Shown in pieces: positions 8,038 through 16,481 of a stretch of DNA of 45,769 nt (the first letter of the stretch is position 1; each line of letters opens with the position of its first letter). Both the position numbers and the translations under genes were made by a program. The stretch is from Acidimicrobiia bacterium (GTDB lineage: Bacteria > Actinomycetota > Acidimicrobiia > IMCC26256 > DASPTH01), in contig JBBDHW010000019.1 in assembly GCA_040880805.1 (NCBI GenBank), positions 1-45,769 on the forward strand, given 5' to 3'. The notes beneath the pieces were generated by a model. That model was not told the origin of the DNA. It ran no database searches and worked only from the letters and a program-made list of their open reading frames with translations.

Positions 8038-9211
8038 CCGCGGTGAGCAGACCGGCGCGATCGAGCGCTACCTCGAGCGCGCCCAGCACCCGCACGTCGT
8101 AAACGAAGCCCGGGGCCGAGTAGAGCGCTTCGAGCGCGGCCGGCGAGCAATCGGGCCGCCCCCGCGATAACTCGTCGAACGCGCTCGCGACTTTCAGCAC
8201 CTGTCCCGCCATCACCGACGGACGCGAACCCATCTTGTCTCGGTGCGGCGTCGGTTCGGCCGCGATGATGTCGCCCGCCGGCGCGAGCAGGGGCGTGCTG
8301 CGAAGGATCTCCGCGCCGGCTTGCGCGACAGCAACCAATTCCGGTGCGCGACCGTCCTCCGGCTCGTCGAGACACACCTGACCGAGGTGGTGCAGGAGCG
8401 CAGCGGTCTCGAGTTGTTCGAGCTCGTGACGGGAGAAACCCAGCTCGCTCGCAGTGGCGACCGCGAGCGATGCGACGCGTTCGGCATGCCCCTCGCGCAC
8501 GAGGCCTCCGAGCTCGGGTGCTGCACCGAGCGCACGGATCGTCTGGTCGTACGTGCGGCGGATGACGTTGAGCTGTTCGTAGGAGTACCAAGCTGCCAGC
8601 AACGGGATCGTGAAGACGACCGGACCCCAGAGACCCATGCCACGCTTGCCGTCGATGCCCTGGTCGCTGACCGCCATGAGCATCGCGCTCGTGATCAGCG
8701 CGAGATCGGCGCTGCGACCGTGCATCGTGATACCCACGTGACGCTCACGCACCATGCGAGCGATCTCGGCGATGACGATCGGTGTGATGGACGCGGCCGC
8801 GAGCGCGATCAACTCGCCTGCCCGGTCGGTCGGTGTACCGAGCTCCGCCACGACCGCGTAGTACACGACGACGGTTCCCAGCCCTTCGGCGAGGCGTTCC
8901 ACGAAGAGGGCGAGTCGGCCCTCGACCGTGGTGGGCTCCGGACGAACCAGGAGGCTCGCGAGCAGTGCGATCAGCAGCACGAGCGCGGCGTCTTCGACCG
9001 ACGTTCGCTCGGCGAGCACCACCATGAACGCGAACGAGATCGGGAGCGGAGCCCGGAGGGGCGGTCGGAGTTCGATCAGCTCGCCCGCCGCGATCGCGCC
9101 GCCGATGAGCGCGAGTGCCGCCCACTTGGTGCCCGGGTCGGAGAGTTCCGTTCCCACTGCAACGAGGGCGCTGCCCGCCATGAGGACGGCGACCTGGAGG
9201 AACCGTCTCAC
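8027..9211 (-). CDS. Membrane protein with degenerate HD-GYP domain (second of tandem pair)
   Basis: A 394-residue protein: an N-terminal membrane region of about six to seven helices (residues 5-210), then an HD-type domain (about 215-390). HD-GYP enzymes hydrolyse cyclic di-GMP. Here key residues are altered: the HD dyad reads LLHHLGQ (His274-His275, no Asp), and where HHE...GYP is expected the sequence is AAEPTPHRDKMGSRPSVM. It is therefore probably catalytically dead and may be a nucleotide-binding or partner subunit. The GTG at 9211 overlaps the stop of the preceding paralogue as GTGA. Confidence 0.78.
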   Translation of the reverse strand: MRRFLQVAVLMAGSALVAVGTELSDPGTKWAALALIGGAIAAGELIELRPPLRAPLPISFAFMVVLAERTSVEDAALVLLIALLASLLVRPEPTTVEGRLALFVERLAEGLGTVVVYYAVVAELGTPTDRAGELIALAAASITPIVIAEIARMVRERHVGITMHGRSADLALITSAMLMAVSDQGIDGKRGMGLWGPVVFTIPLLAAWYSYEQLNVIRRTYDQTIRALGAAPELGGLVREGHAERVASLAVATASELGFSRHELEQLETAALLHHLGQVCLDEPEDGRAPELVAVAQAGAEILRSTPLLAPAGDIIAAEPTPHRDKMGSRPSVMAGQVLKVASAFDELSRGRPDCSPAALEALYSAPGFVYDVRVLGALEVALDRAGLLTAVTS

Positions 9212-10587
9212 GTCTTGCCCGCCCGATCCTCGGAGCGATCGGAGTCCCGATCAGTGTCGAGGTCACCCAGGCCCGCCGAGCCGGTCCCAGCCTCGGGAGG
9301 AGCGACCTCCCACTCGTGGGCCTCTTCCTCGTGACCGTCCCCGTACTGCTCGCCCCGGCGCACGATCGCCGCGATGAGGGCGTCGACGCAGCCTTCGTTG
9401 AACTGCGTACCGGAGCCCTTCTTGAGCTCGTCGAATGCAGTCTCCTGGGTGAGCGCTCGGCGGTAGGAACGGGTCGAGGTCATGGCGTCGAAGGCGTCGG
9501 CCACATGGATGATCGCCGGCTCCACCAGCCCGGTACCGCTGACGGCAGCGTTGGCCGCCTCGGTGGTGGTGTCACCGGCGACAGGAGCGAGAAAGTCGAT
9601 GCGGCGGAGCAGTTCGACGGACACGAACTCGTGGCGCTTGACGCGCGCGAACTCGGATTCGGTGAGACGGCCCGGCTTGTTGAGAAGCTGGTTCGGCACG
9701 ATGAGCTTGCCGATGTCGTGCATCAGCGCCGCGTAGCGCAGCCGCTCCATGCGACGTGGGCTGAACCGAAGCTCCTCGCCCACGTACGCGGAGAATGTCG
9801 CAACGCGTTGCGCGTGGCCCGCCGTATACCTGTCCTTCGCCTCGAGCGCCAAGATCAAGGTTTCGATCGTCTGCTCCTGCGCCGCCTTCAACTCGAGATA
9901 GTTCGCGAACGTGCTCCGCGCAATCAAAATCGGAACGACCAGCAACGGCACCACCGCCGCACCAAGTTCGAGGTACACCCATCCGAGGCCGAGTCCGAGG
10001 AGGGCGAATGGATAGGCGCTGACATCAAACGCCGCGATCTGGCGTAGCACTTTCGCGTACGGTTCGTGGCAGCTCAATGCCACCGGAATACTGATTAGGA
10101 GCGCGTTCAGGAAGAGGTACGCCGAGGCGCTGAGCGCTATGGCTGCAAAAACAGCCAGTTGCGAGCTAGGACGGGGCTGATCGGTCATCGCCCAAAACAC
10201 GGCCGCAGCGGCCAGCAGCGAAAGACCATCGGCTGACGCGTTGAACGCGATTTTCTGCCACGCATGCTGGCGGAGCTGCGCGATATCGAGCGCGCCACAG
10301 GTGCCAACAATGATCGGACCCAGGAAGAAGCCATACGCACGGAAGACAACCAGCGACGCAATGAGCACCATGACGTTCCCGCTCATGCCAAAGCCTGCTC
10401 GCGCCGTGACGTCAAAATTCGTGGCGGCGAGCGCAAAGAGTCCCAAGACGACCAGTGCTACAGCGATACGACCTGTAATGGGCTCATGTGACGCGACGGC
10501 TGACAGCACTACGAGCGCGATCGTCAGACCGCACAGCAAGAGCACGGTCCCTTGAATCAGTCGTTCTGTCTTGCGTTCGGTATCCAT
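9208..10587 (-). CDS. Membrane HD-GYP-type phosphohydrolase with altered GYP loop
   Basis: A 459-residue protein: about seven to eight N-terminal membrane helices (residues 10-228), then an HD-GYP-like domain. Seen: His258 (AGHAQRV), His290-Asp291 (LMHDIGK), NKPGRL, His319 (KRHEF) and Asp364 (VADAFDAMTS). The usual HHExxDGxGYP loop is replaced by TTTEAANAAVSGTG at 340-353, losing two metal-ligand histidines and the GYP signature. Activity may be that of a plain HD hydrolase, or absent. The ATG at 10587 lies 48 nt after a 28-codon ORF. A tail of about 40 acidic residues follows the domain. Confidence 0.82.
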   Translation of the reverse strand: MDTERKTERLIQGTVLLLCGLTIALVVLSAVASHEPITGRIAVALVVLGLFALAATNFDVTARAGFGMSGNVMVLIASLVVFRAYGFFLGPIIVGTCGALDIAQLRQHAWQKIAFNASADGLSLLAAAAVFWAMTDQPRPSSQLAVFAAIALSASAYLFLNALLISIPVALSCHEPYAKVLRQIAAFDVSAYPFALLGLGLGWVYLELGAAVVPLLVVPILIARSTFANYLELKAAQEQTIETLILALEAKDRYTAGHAQRVATFSAYVGEELRFSPRRMERLRYAALMHDIGKLIVPNQLLNKPGRLTESEFARVKRHEFVSVELLRRIDFLAPVAGDTTTEAANAAVSGTGLVEPAIIHVADAFDAMTSTRSYRRALTQETAFDELKKGSGTQFNEGCVDALIAAIVRRGEQYGDGHEEEAHEWEVAPPEAGTGSAGLGDLDTDRDSDRSEDRAGKT

Positions 10588-10635
10588 AGCCCTGTTCGGG
10601 GTGGAGATGGCAAGGCCTCAGCCTCTTGAGTGGTG

Positions 10636-10722
10636 CTACTTCCAACGTCCAGCGCCACCGGCGAGCAGCATTGCAACGAGTGCTGACGCGCCGGCTGCAA
10701 CGCGGAATGCGGTCTTCTTCAC
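10636..10722 (-). CDS. 28-aa hydrophobic peptide ahead of the HD-GYP genes
   Basis: GTG 10722 opens a 28-codon frame (KKTAFRVAAGASALVAML...GRWK) behind a strong G-rich Shine-Dalgarno (AGGGGGT). It has a Lys-Lys start and a single hydrophobic helix, and ends in a basic tail, so it could be a small membrane peptide or a leader peptide. It stops 48 nt before the HD-GYP gene in the same direction. The longer in-frame extension to 10884 has no hydrophobic or conserved character and was not used. No homologue is recognised. Confidence 0.5.
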   Translation of the reverse strand: MKKTAFRVAAGASALVAMLLAGGAGRWK

Positions 10723-11038
10723 GAGACCCCCTGAAACCTCGATCTCCCGCCTGGGCAACGCTGTGCGCCCTGGGGACAAGTCGCTTCGCTTCAGGTGTTC
10801 GTGTGTGTGAAGGCCGAGGCCTTGCCGTCTCCACCCGGACGGTCTTGAGTCCTCCCTGCGCGCTTCTCCGCGATCGAACCCCACTCAAATCGGGGGGACG
10901 TTAGTCTCACGCGTCGTCGCTCCCAACGCAAGCCCCATGAGCCACATTTGCAACGCAAGGATCCCCACGGAGGGTGGTTGGGTGGCCGTATCCTGTGCAA
11001 CCATGCGGGGACGGGGCCCCTGGGAGGAACGGAACCAC
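10723..11038. other. Divergent intergenic region with foldable leader
   Basis: These 316 nt separate the 28-aa peptide gene (minus) from the unknown gene (plus). On the minus strand, CCTGAA (10795-10790) and TTCAGG (10735-10730) can pair around 54 nt, and the 3' arm runs directly into the GGGGG Shine-Dalgarno of the peptide. Inside are a GGGC/GCCC pair and, further upstream, the palindrome AAGGCC-TC-GGCCTT (10812-10825). It could be a regulatory leader. It does not fit the c-di-GMP-I riboswitch consensus. The remainder towards 11038 is lower in GC and presumably holds the plus-strand promoter. Confidence 0.4.
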
Positions 11039-11761
11039 ATGCCGAGTGACCGGCCGAACGGCGAATCAGGTTCGGACGAGGCGCAGCCGGAGGAGGTCCT
11101 CGAGCTCCAGGAGCTCGAGGAGGAGCTCTGTCGGCTCGGTGGCGTGCTGGCGGTGCGCGTGGTTGGTGACCGCCTCGGCCGACCGACCGAGGTGCACGTC
11201 CTCTCCGACAACAGCAAGCCTGCGAAGCAGACCGTGCGCGACGTGCGCGCGGTTGCGCAGACCGTGTTCGGGCTCGAACTCGATCATCGCATCGTGTCAG
11301 TGGCGCAGTTCGACGCAAACGACAGCGACGAGCACGCACACGGCGCGCCTGCGCGCACCGAGACCAGAGTGCGTGTTGCAAGTGTCAGGTTCGACAGCGA
11401 GACCGTGCGCGCGACGGCCCAGGTCGTCCTCGCCGACGGCGACCGCGAACAGACCGGCCACGCCGAAGGCTCCGTTGCGGCAATCGGCCGTCCTCAGCTC
11501 GTGGCCGCAGCTACGCTCGACGCGCTGCGTCAACTCGAGCCGGCGGCCGGGGCCGTCCACCTCTCGGCTGCAGACGTCACCCGTGTCGGTAAGTACCGCA
11601 TCGCGTTGGTAACCGTCGTGTGGGTCGAACCGCCGCTCGAGTTAGCGGTGTCGGGTTCGGCAGTTGTGCGCCGTGACCGCGACGACGCCGTGGCGCGGGC
11701 CTTGCTCGATGCTACCAACCGCCGCATCTCCCGTTTGGAATCAGGGCGCGTCGCACGCTGA
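11039..11761 (+). CDS. Uncharacterised protein with two alpha/beta repeat-like halves
   Basis: A 240-residue soluble protein not assigned to a named family. After an acidic N-terminal coiled stretch (residues 17-37, rich in Glu and Leu) comes a segment reading VLAVRVVGDRLGRPTEVHVLSD followed by KQTVRDVRAVAQTVFGLELDHR. The C-terminal half contains GKYRIALVTVVWVEPPLELAVSGSAVV followed by DDAVARALLDATNRR. The pattern strand-strand-helix occurs in both halves. The ATG at 11039 follows GGGAGGA. An earlier in-frame ATG at 11003 is possible. It is divergent from the HD-GYP/peptide operon and may belong with it. Confidence 0.65.
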   Translation: MPSDRPNGESGSDEAQPEEVLELQELEEELCRLGGVLAVRVVGDRLGRPTEVHVLSDNSKPAKQTVRDVRAVAQTVFGLELDHRIVSVAQFDANDSDEHAHGAPARTETRVRVASVRFDSETVRATAQVVLADGDREQTGHAEGSVAAIGRPQLVAAATLDALRQLEPAAGAVHLSAADVTRVGKYRIALVTVVWVEPPLELAVSGSAVVRRDRDDAVARALLDATNRRISRLESGRVAR

Positions 11762-11801
11762 CACGCGCGGGCTCGTCGACTCGCGCGAATCTTCTCGTCC
11801 G

Positions 11802-12881
11802 ATGAAGCTCGTCGCGGTGATGGTTTCCTATCGACTCGGTGGCGCCGACGGCGTTGCCGTCGAAGCGCGCAAATGGGAGTGGGCGCTGCGCGAGCTCGGT
11901 TTCCATATCCGACGGGTCGCAGGTGAGTTCGACGACAGCGTGCGGCCCGACGACGTCTGGCTCCCGTTCCTTGCCATCGATCCGGCCGAGGGGAGCACGC
12001 TGGACCCTAAGGCGCTCGAGGCCGCGCTCGCGGGCGCCGATCTCGTAGTGGTCGAGAACCTGTGCTCACTCCCGATCAATCCCGACGCCTCGACGCTGGC
12101 CGCGGGCGTGCTCGCCGAGCACAACGGCGCGGTGACGTTCCACCACCACGACCTGCCCTGGCAGCGCGCTGGACTCCCGGCACCGGACGGGATCCCACCG
12201 CGCCGACCCAACTCGCTCCACGTGACGGTCAACGATTACTCGCGCGTCCAACTCGAGCACCGAGGCTTCGAAGCGGTAACCATCCGGAACACGTTCGATC
12301 TCGATCCGCCGCGCGGGCATCGTGACGCGACCCGCGAAGCATTCGGATTCGCACGCGACGACCTCGTCTTGCTCCTGCCGGCGCGCGCCATCCCACGTAA
12401 GAACGTGCCGGCTGCAATCGCGTTCGCCACGGAGCTCGCTGCCCTCGAGGCGCGCGCGGTGCGACTCTGGATCACCGGACCCGCCGAAGACGGGTACGAC
12501 CTCGTGCTCGCGCGGATCCTCGCCGACGCGACGATTCCCATCGTGGTCGGCCGCGCCGCGTCGGCATCGGACGCGTACGCCGCGGCTGACCTGGTCGTCT
12601 ACCCGTCGACGTGGGAGGGCTTCGGTAATCCGGTCATCGAGTCGATCGCGCACCGACGACCGATCGCGGTGGGGGGCTATCCGGTGCTCGACGAGCTGCG
12701 CGCGTTCGGCGTCGAGCTCCTGTCCGTCGACGACCCGCAAGGTGCCCGGGAGTGGCTCGTCGATCCTCGACCCGAAGTGCTCGAAGCGAACGTCGACCGT
12801 CTGCGGCCACACTGCTCGATCACCGACCTCCCCGACCGTCTCGCCGCGGCCTTCGCGCGAGCAGGATGGGAAGCGTGGTAG
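11802..12881 (+). CDS. Glycosyltransferase, GT4-like (GT-B fold)
   Basis: A 359-residue enzyme that would transfer a sugar from a nucleotide donor. The N-terminal half begins KLVAVMVSYRLGGADGVAVEARKW, which holds the glycine-rich acceptor-side loop of GT-B enzymes. The C-terminal half has ARAIPRKNVPAAI, a DAYAAADLVVYPSTWEGFGNPVIES motif (donor-binding EX7E-like region) and the usual terminal helix. Donor and acceptor are unknown. The ATG at 11802 is chosen because the fold starts there. The open frame upstream is in the end of the preceding gene. Confidence 0.82.
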   Translation: MKLVAVMVSYRLGGADGVAVEARKWEWALRELGFHIRRVAGEFDDSVRPDDVWLPFLAIDPAEGSTLDPKALEAALAGADLVVVENLCSLPINPDASTLAAGVLAEHNGAVTFHHHDLPWQRAGLPAPDGIPPRRPNSLHVTVNDYSRVQLEHRGFEAVTIRNTFDLDPPRGHRDATREAFGFARDDLVLLLPARAIPRKNVPAAIAFATELAALEARAVRLWITGPAEDGYDLVLARILADATIPIVVGRAASASDAYAAADLVVYPSTWEGFGNPVIESIAHRRPIAVGGYPVLDELRAFGVELLSVDDPQGAREWLVDPRPEVLEANVDRLRPHCSITDLPDRLAAAFARAGWEAW

Positions 12882-13165
12882 CGCCCGAGCCCGATCCGGT
12901 CATCGAGCGTCGGGCTCGGATCGCACGCGGCGTCACCCTCGCGAAGCGAACCGGCTACCTGCTGTTGCTCGGCGCAGTGGTCGCGTTCGTGGTGGCGGCG
13001 GTGGCGGGGTTTCCGAGCTGGGCCGTCACCAGCACCGTCATCGCGCTCGTCGGGGCCTGCGTCGTGCTCCCCGTACCCATCGTGCTCGGGTATGGACTGC
13101 GCGCGGCCGAGCGAGAGGACCGAGAACAGGGCCAGGGTGGGATGCCCGGTGCCGGACGGCAGTAG
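12866..13165 (+). CDS. Small two-helix membrane protein
   Basis: A 99-residue protein with a charged N-terminus, two hydrophobic segments (about residues 31-50 and 55-78) and a hydrophilic, Gly/Glu-rich tail. It overlaps the glycosyltransferase stop by 16 nt and is therefore coupled to it. GTG 12875 is an alternative start. No family is recognised. The size and topology suggest an accessory membrane protein. Confidence 0.65.
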   Translation: MGSVVAPEPDPVIERRARIARGVTLAKRTGYLLLLGAVVAFVVAAVAGFPSWAVTSTVIALVGACVVLPVPIVLGYGLRAAEREDREQGQGGMPGAGRQ

Positions 13166-13204
13166 ATTGCGCGCGCCGAACACCGTTTGGGCGAAGGAGT
13201 CACC

Positions 13205-14215
13205 GTGCGCTACCGATGCTTCGGTCGAAGCGATCTCGAAGTGTCCGAGGTTGGTTTCGGCGTGTGGACGCTCGCGAGCGACTGGTGGGGACGCGTCGAC
13301 GACCCGCGGGGGATGTTGCATGCGGCGCTCGACGTCGGCATCAACTTCATCGACACCGCCCCCGTCTACGGCGACGACGGTGTCGGTGAATCCCTGCTCG
13401 CGGATCTGCTGAAGTCGAACCGCAACGAGATCATCCTCACCACCAAGTGCGGATACGACATCGACTCGCCCCGCCCAGAGAGCCAGTCGGAGCGGCGCCA
13501 AGACTGGGCGCCCGCGTCGATCCGCGCGCAGCTCGAGGCGTCGCTGCGCCGGCTCGGAACCGAATACATCGATCTCTACCAGCTGCACAACGCGCGCATC
13601 GAACCAATCCACGACGACGCCCTGTGGGATGAGCTCGAGCAGTTCCGAGTGGAGGGCAAGGTGCGCGAGCTCGGCGTCGCGCTCGGTCCTGCGATCGGGT
13701 GGGTCGACGAAGGTCTCGACTCCGTACGCGAACGCCCGATCGTGTCACTTCAGACCGTCTTCAACATCCTCGAGCAGGAACCGGGCCTCACCTTCGCCGC
13801 AGAGCCGAACGTGGCCCAGGGCAAGGCCGGACTCATCGCGCGCGTCCCCCACGCGTCCGACACGCTCTCGGGCAAGATCACACGCGAAACGGAATTCCCG
13901 CCGGGTGACCATCGGGCACATCGCAACCGCGACAACATGCTCGACAACTTCGACAAGGCCGAGACGCTCGCGTTTCTGTGGGAAGACACCGGGCGCACGA
14001 TCGGGCAGGCTGCCATCGCGGGAATCCTCGCGAATCCCGCGTTCACCGCCGTGCTCCCCACCTGCCTCTCGATCGACGACGTCCGCGAATACGCGGCCGG
14101 GTCTGATCTTCCGCTCACCGACGACGAGCGGGCACAGCTCGACGAGCGCTGGAGCGAAAACTTCGGCGTGACCAACCGCTACGAGATGCCGCTGAAGTCG
14201 AGCACCAGCGGGTGA
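13205..14215 (+). CDS. Aldo/keto reductase
   Basis: A 336-residue NAD(P)H-dependent oxidoreductase of the AKR superfamily. The catalytic tetrad is visible: Asp50 and Tyr55 in FIDTAPVYG, Lys81 in LTTKCG, and the His in LYQLHNA. It has the usual GxRRLGTEYIDLYQLH-like segment and a C-terminal helix (TIGQAAIAGILANPAF). The GTG at 13205 has a GAAGGAG Shine-Dalgarno 7 nt upstream. An upstream in-frame TTG at 13187 was rejected. Its stop overlaps the TetR start (GTGA), so the regulator may control it. Confidence 0.88.
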   Translation: MRYRCFGRSDLEVSEVGFGVWTLASDWWGRVDDPRGMLHAALDVGINFIDTAPVYGDDGVGESLLADLLKSNRNEIILTTKCGYDIDSPRPESQSERRQDWAPASIRAQLEASLRRLGTEYIDLYQLHNARIEPIHDDALWDELEQFRVEGKVRELGVALGPAIGWVDEGLDSVRERPIVSLQTVFNILEQEPGLTFAAEPNVAQGKAGLIARVPHASDTLSGKITRETEFPPGDHRAHRNRDNMLDNFDKAETLAFLWEDTGRTIGQAAIAGILANPAFTAVLPTCLSIDDVREYAAGSDLPLTDDERAQLDERWSENFGVTNRYEMPLKSSTSG

Positions 14216-14823
14216 CCACCACTCGCCGCTCGGCCCCCCTGCGGCTGGCGCCAGAAGAGCGCCGGTGCCAGCTCCTCGATGTCGCGTGTGTCGAGTTTGC
14301 AGAGCGCGGTTTCTACGGCACCGCGATGGACGACCTCGCGCAGGCAGCCGGCGTCACAAAGCCCGTCTTCTACCAACACTTCCCGTCGAAGCGCGCGCTG
14401 TTCGTCGCTGTCCTCGAAAACGTGGGGGAGCGGTTGCTCGCGGTGTTGGTCGACGCCACGAGCAGCGTTGAGACGGGAAGAGCGCGTGTCGAGCACGGTT
14501 TCGCCGCGTACTTCCGGTTCGTCGAGGGCGACCGCGCGGCGTTCCGCCTTTTGTTCGGCGCGTCGGCGCGCAACGACGCCGAGTTCGCCGACGTGGTCGA
14601 CGACGTGCTCGAGCGCGCGGCGTCGGCGGTGAGCACCTTGATCGAGATCCCCGGTTCGCCCGAGCATCGGCTCGTGCTGGCGCACGCCGTCGTCGGGATG
14701 GCCGAGGGAATCAGCCGCCATGCGCTCACCGACCCCGACGGCCCCCACAATCCCGACCAGCTTGCGCACTGGGTCGCCGAGCTCGCGTGGTTCGGCCTCC
14801 GTGGGGTGCGACCGGACGACTGA
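14212..14823 (+). CDS. TetR-family transcriptional regulator
   Basis: A 203-residue regulator. The N-terminal helix-turn-helix is clear (residues about 18-63: LLDVACVEFAERGFYGTAMDD, then AGVTKPVFYQHFPSKRAL), and the remainder is a helical ligand/dimer domain. GTG 14212 overlaps the aldo/keto reductase stop. The last 98 bp overlap, on the opposite strand, the end of the CPBP protease gene. The ligand is unknown, and no operator was resolved nearby. Confidence 0.9.
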   Translation: MTTTRRSAPLRLAPEERRCQLLDVACVEFAERGFYGTAMDDLAQAAGVTKPVFYQHFPSKRALFVAVLENVGERLLAVLVDATSSVETGRARVEHGFAAYFRFVEGDRAAFRLLFGASARNDAEFADVVDDVLERAASAVSTLIEIPGSPEHRLVLAHAVVGMAEGISRHALTDPDGPHNPDQLAHWVAELAWFGLRGVRPDD

Positions 14824-15658
14824 GGCGCGGCGCAGGGTCGCGTAGGTCGATCACGGACGGCACCCGACGGCGGAGCCCCAGACGCCGACCCGCGACCATA
14901 AGGCCGAGAACCAGCGCGGTGAGCGCGGTCGCCGCGACCGCGACGCGTTCGGAGGCCGACAACTCACCGGCGAAGTACGCGAGCGTGATGACGTCGAGCA
15001 ACACGTGCACGACGATTCCCGGCAGGAGTGATCCCGTGCGGAACGTGACGTAGCCGAGGAGCATGGCAAGGCTCGCGAACGGGACGATGCTCGTCGCGCC
15101 AGTCATCTGCTCGACATGACCGGGCAGCGCGCTGAACGCCAGCGCGCCGCCGACCAGTGCCACCACGACCGGACCGGTTCCCCACCGCGCGGTATCACGC
15201 CAGTCGCGGCCACAGATTCGTGCACACGCCGCGCCGATCAGGAGCACTGCCGCGAGCCGGTAGACGATCTCCTCACTCGTGGCCGCGAACGTCACGCCCT
15301 CGACCTTGCGCCATCCAGGAGTCGTTTGGCCGGCGATCGACTGGGCATAGGCGAGAGCAACGACGAGCGCGGTGAGCGAGCCGCCGACGAGGTACTCGCG
15401 CCAGGCGGACAACGAACGGCGCGACCCACCCACGCGCGCCCACCCGACGAGCAACACCAACAACGCGGCCACGGGCAACGCCGGCGACACGAGCACGCCG
15501 CCGATCGCCCACGACGGCTGCCCCGACCACGCGGACCCGACGTCGAGCGCGACCGCGACGAACGCGACCACGAGAACTGCGGGCGTCACCGGCCAAGAAG
15601 TCCAGCCCGCCCATTGCCAACTCCACCCGCGTATCTCGGTATCCACGCCTGCCCTCAC
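14726..15658 (-). CDS. CPBP (Abi) family intramembrane metalloprotease
   Basis: A 310-residue membrane protein with about eight hydrophobic helices. The CPBP signature residues are visible: EEIVYR (Glu-Glu plus Arg) at about residues 128-133, and a later His in GIVVHVLLD. Members cleave within the membrane and are linked to peptide maturation, self-immunity or phage defence in various bacteria. The role here is unknown. GTG 15658 is the first start. The C-terminal tail of about 40 residues is low-complexity Arg/Gly and overlaps the convergent TetR gene, so the true functional end may be earlier. Confidence 0.8.
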   Translation of the reverse strand: MRAGVDTEIRGWSWQWAGWTSWPVTPAVLVVAFVAVALDVGSAWSGQPSWAIGGVLVSPALPVAALLVLLVGWARVGGSRRSLSAWREYLVGGSLTALVVALAYAQSIAGQTTPGWRKVEGVTFAATSEEIVYRLAAVLLIGAACARICGRDWRDTARWGTGPVVVALVGGALAFSALPGHVEQMTGATSIVPFASLAMLLGYVTFRTGSLLPGIVVHVLLDVITLAYFAGELSASERVAVAATALTALVLGLMVAGRRLGLRRRVPSVIDLRDPAPRLSRPVAPHGGRTTRARRPSAQAGRDCGGRRGR

Positions 15659-15750
15659 TCACTCAGCGACGGGCGCAGTCTGCCGGGGCGCGGTCGCGCA
15701 GACAATGCTCTACAGGCAAAGACTCGGGAAAGGTTCGGCGGCCGTCGCGT

Positions 15751-16470
15751 TCAGGCCGCTTCGAGGTGGCTGGAGAACCAGTCGAGGGCGCGGCGCCAGC
15801 CGTCCTTCGCCGATTCCTCGTGGTAGCTCTCACGCTCGTCGCAGTGGAACCCGTGCCCCGCGTCCGGGTAACGGACGACCTCGGTCTTCACCGACGAGTC
15901 GGCGAGTTTCGTGCGCAGGTCTTCGACGCCGTCGACGGGGATCATCGCGTCCTGATCGCCGAACAATCCGAGCCACGGGGTCTGGAGCGATCCGGCTTCG
16001 CTCGCGAGCGGCGCGGCCATCCCCTGGCTGTTGTGGGTGATCCCACCGCCGTAGAAGCCCACACTCGCGCCGATCTTTCTCCGGGCCGCGATGAGGAACG
16101 TCACCCGGCCACCGAAGCAGAAGCCGACGATCCCGACGCTGCCGTCGGAGAAGCCCGCCTCGTGCAGGTGATCGATCGTGGCGTCGACGTCCATGAGCAC
16201 GCCGTCATCGGTCAACCCTTCGAAGAGCGGCATCACCTTGCTGAAGTCGTCGTAGGGCGCGGTGCCGCCGCCCGCACGGTGGAAGATCGCGGGTGCGACT
16301 GCGTGGTAGCCCTCCGCGGCGAAGCGTCGCGCGACGTCCTGGATGTGACTGTTCACCCCGAAGGCTTCCTGGATCACGATCACTGCGCCGCGAACTTCGT
16401 CGTCGGGCACCGCCTCGAACACCGCCATCGGACCGTCGACCGTCGACAACTCGATCGTCTGCGTCTTCAT
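15751..16470 (-). CDS. Dienelactone hydrolase family protein
   Basis: A 239-residue alpha/beta hydrolase. The dienelactone hydrolase catalytic triad is present: Cys118 in GFCFGG, Asp174 in GDQDAMIP and His206 in GHGFHC. Glu35 in IQEAFG is the residue that activates the cysteine in this family. It would hydrolyse lactones such as those of the chlorocatechol pathway or similar esters. It lies 11 nt downstream of the CoxS gene on the same strand, so it is likely co-transcribed with the orphan CoxM/CoxS pair. Start ATG 16470. Confidence 0.88.
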   Translation of the reverse strand: MKTQTIELSTVDGPMAVFEAVPDDEVRGAVIVIQEAFGVNSHIQDVARRFAAEGYHAVAPAIFHRAGGGTAPYDDFSKVMPLFEGLTDDGVLMDVDATIDHLHEAGFSDGSVGIVGFCFGGRVTFLIAARRKIGASVGFYGGGITHNSQGMAAPLASEAGSLQTPWLGLFGDQDAMIPVDGVEDLRTKLADSSVKTEVVRYPDAGHGFHCDERESYHEESAKDGWRRALDWFSSHLEAA

Positions 16471-16481
16471 CTGCGACTCCT

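Noticed and set aside
10723-10860. c-di-GMP-I (GEMM) riboswitch ahead of the HD-GYP genes
   Set aside because: A GACGGCAAGGCC stretch recalls the GACGCAAAGCC block, but the required upstream GGGCAAACC and the GAAA-capped stem are missing, so the consensus is not met.
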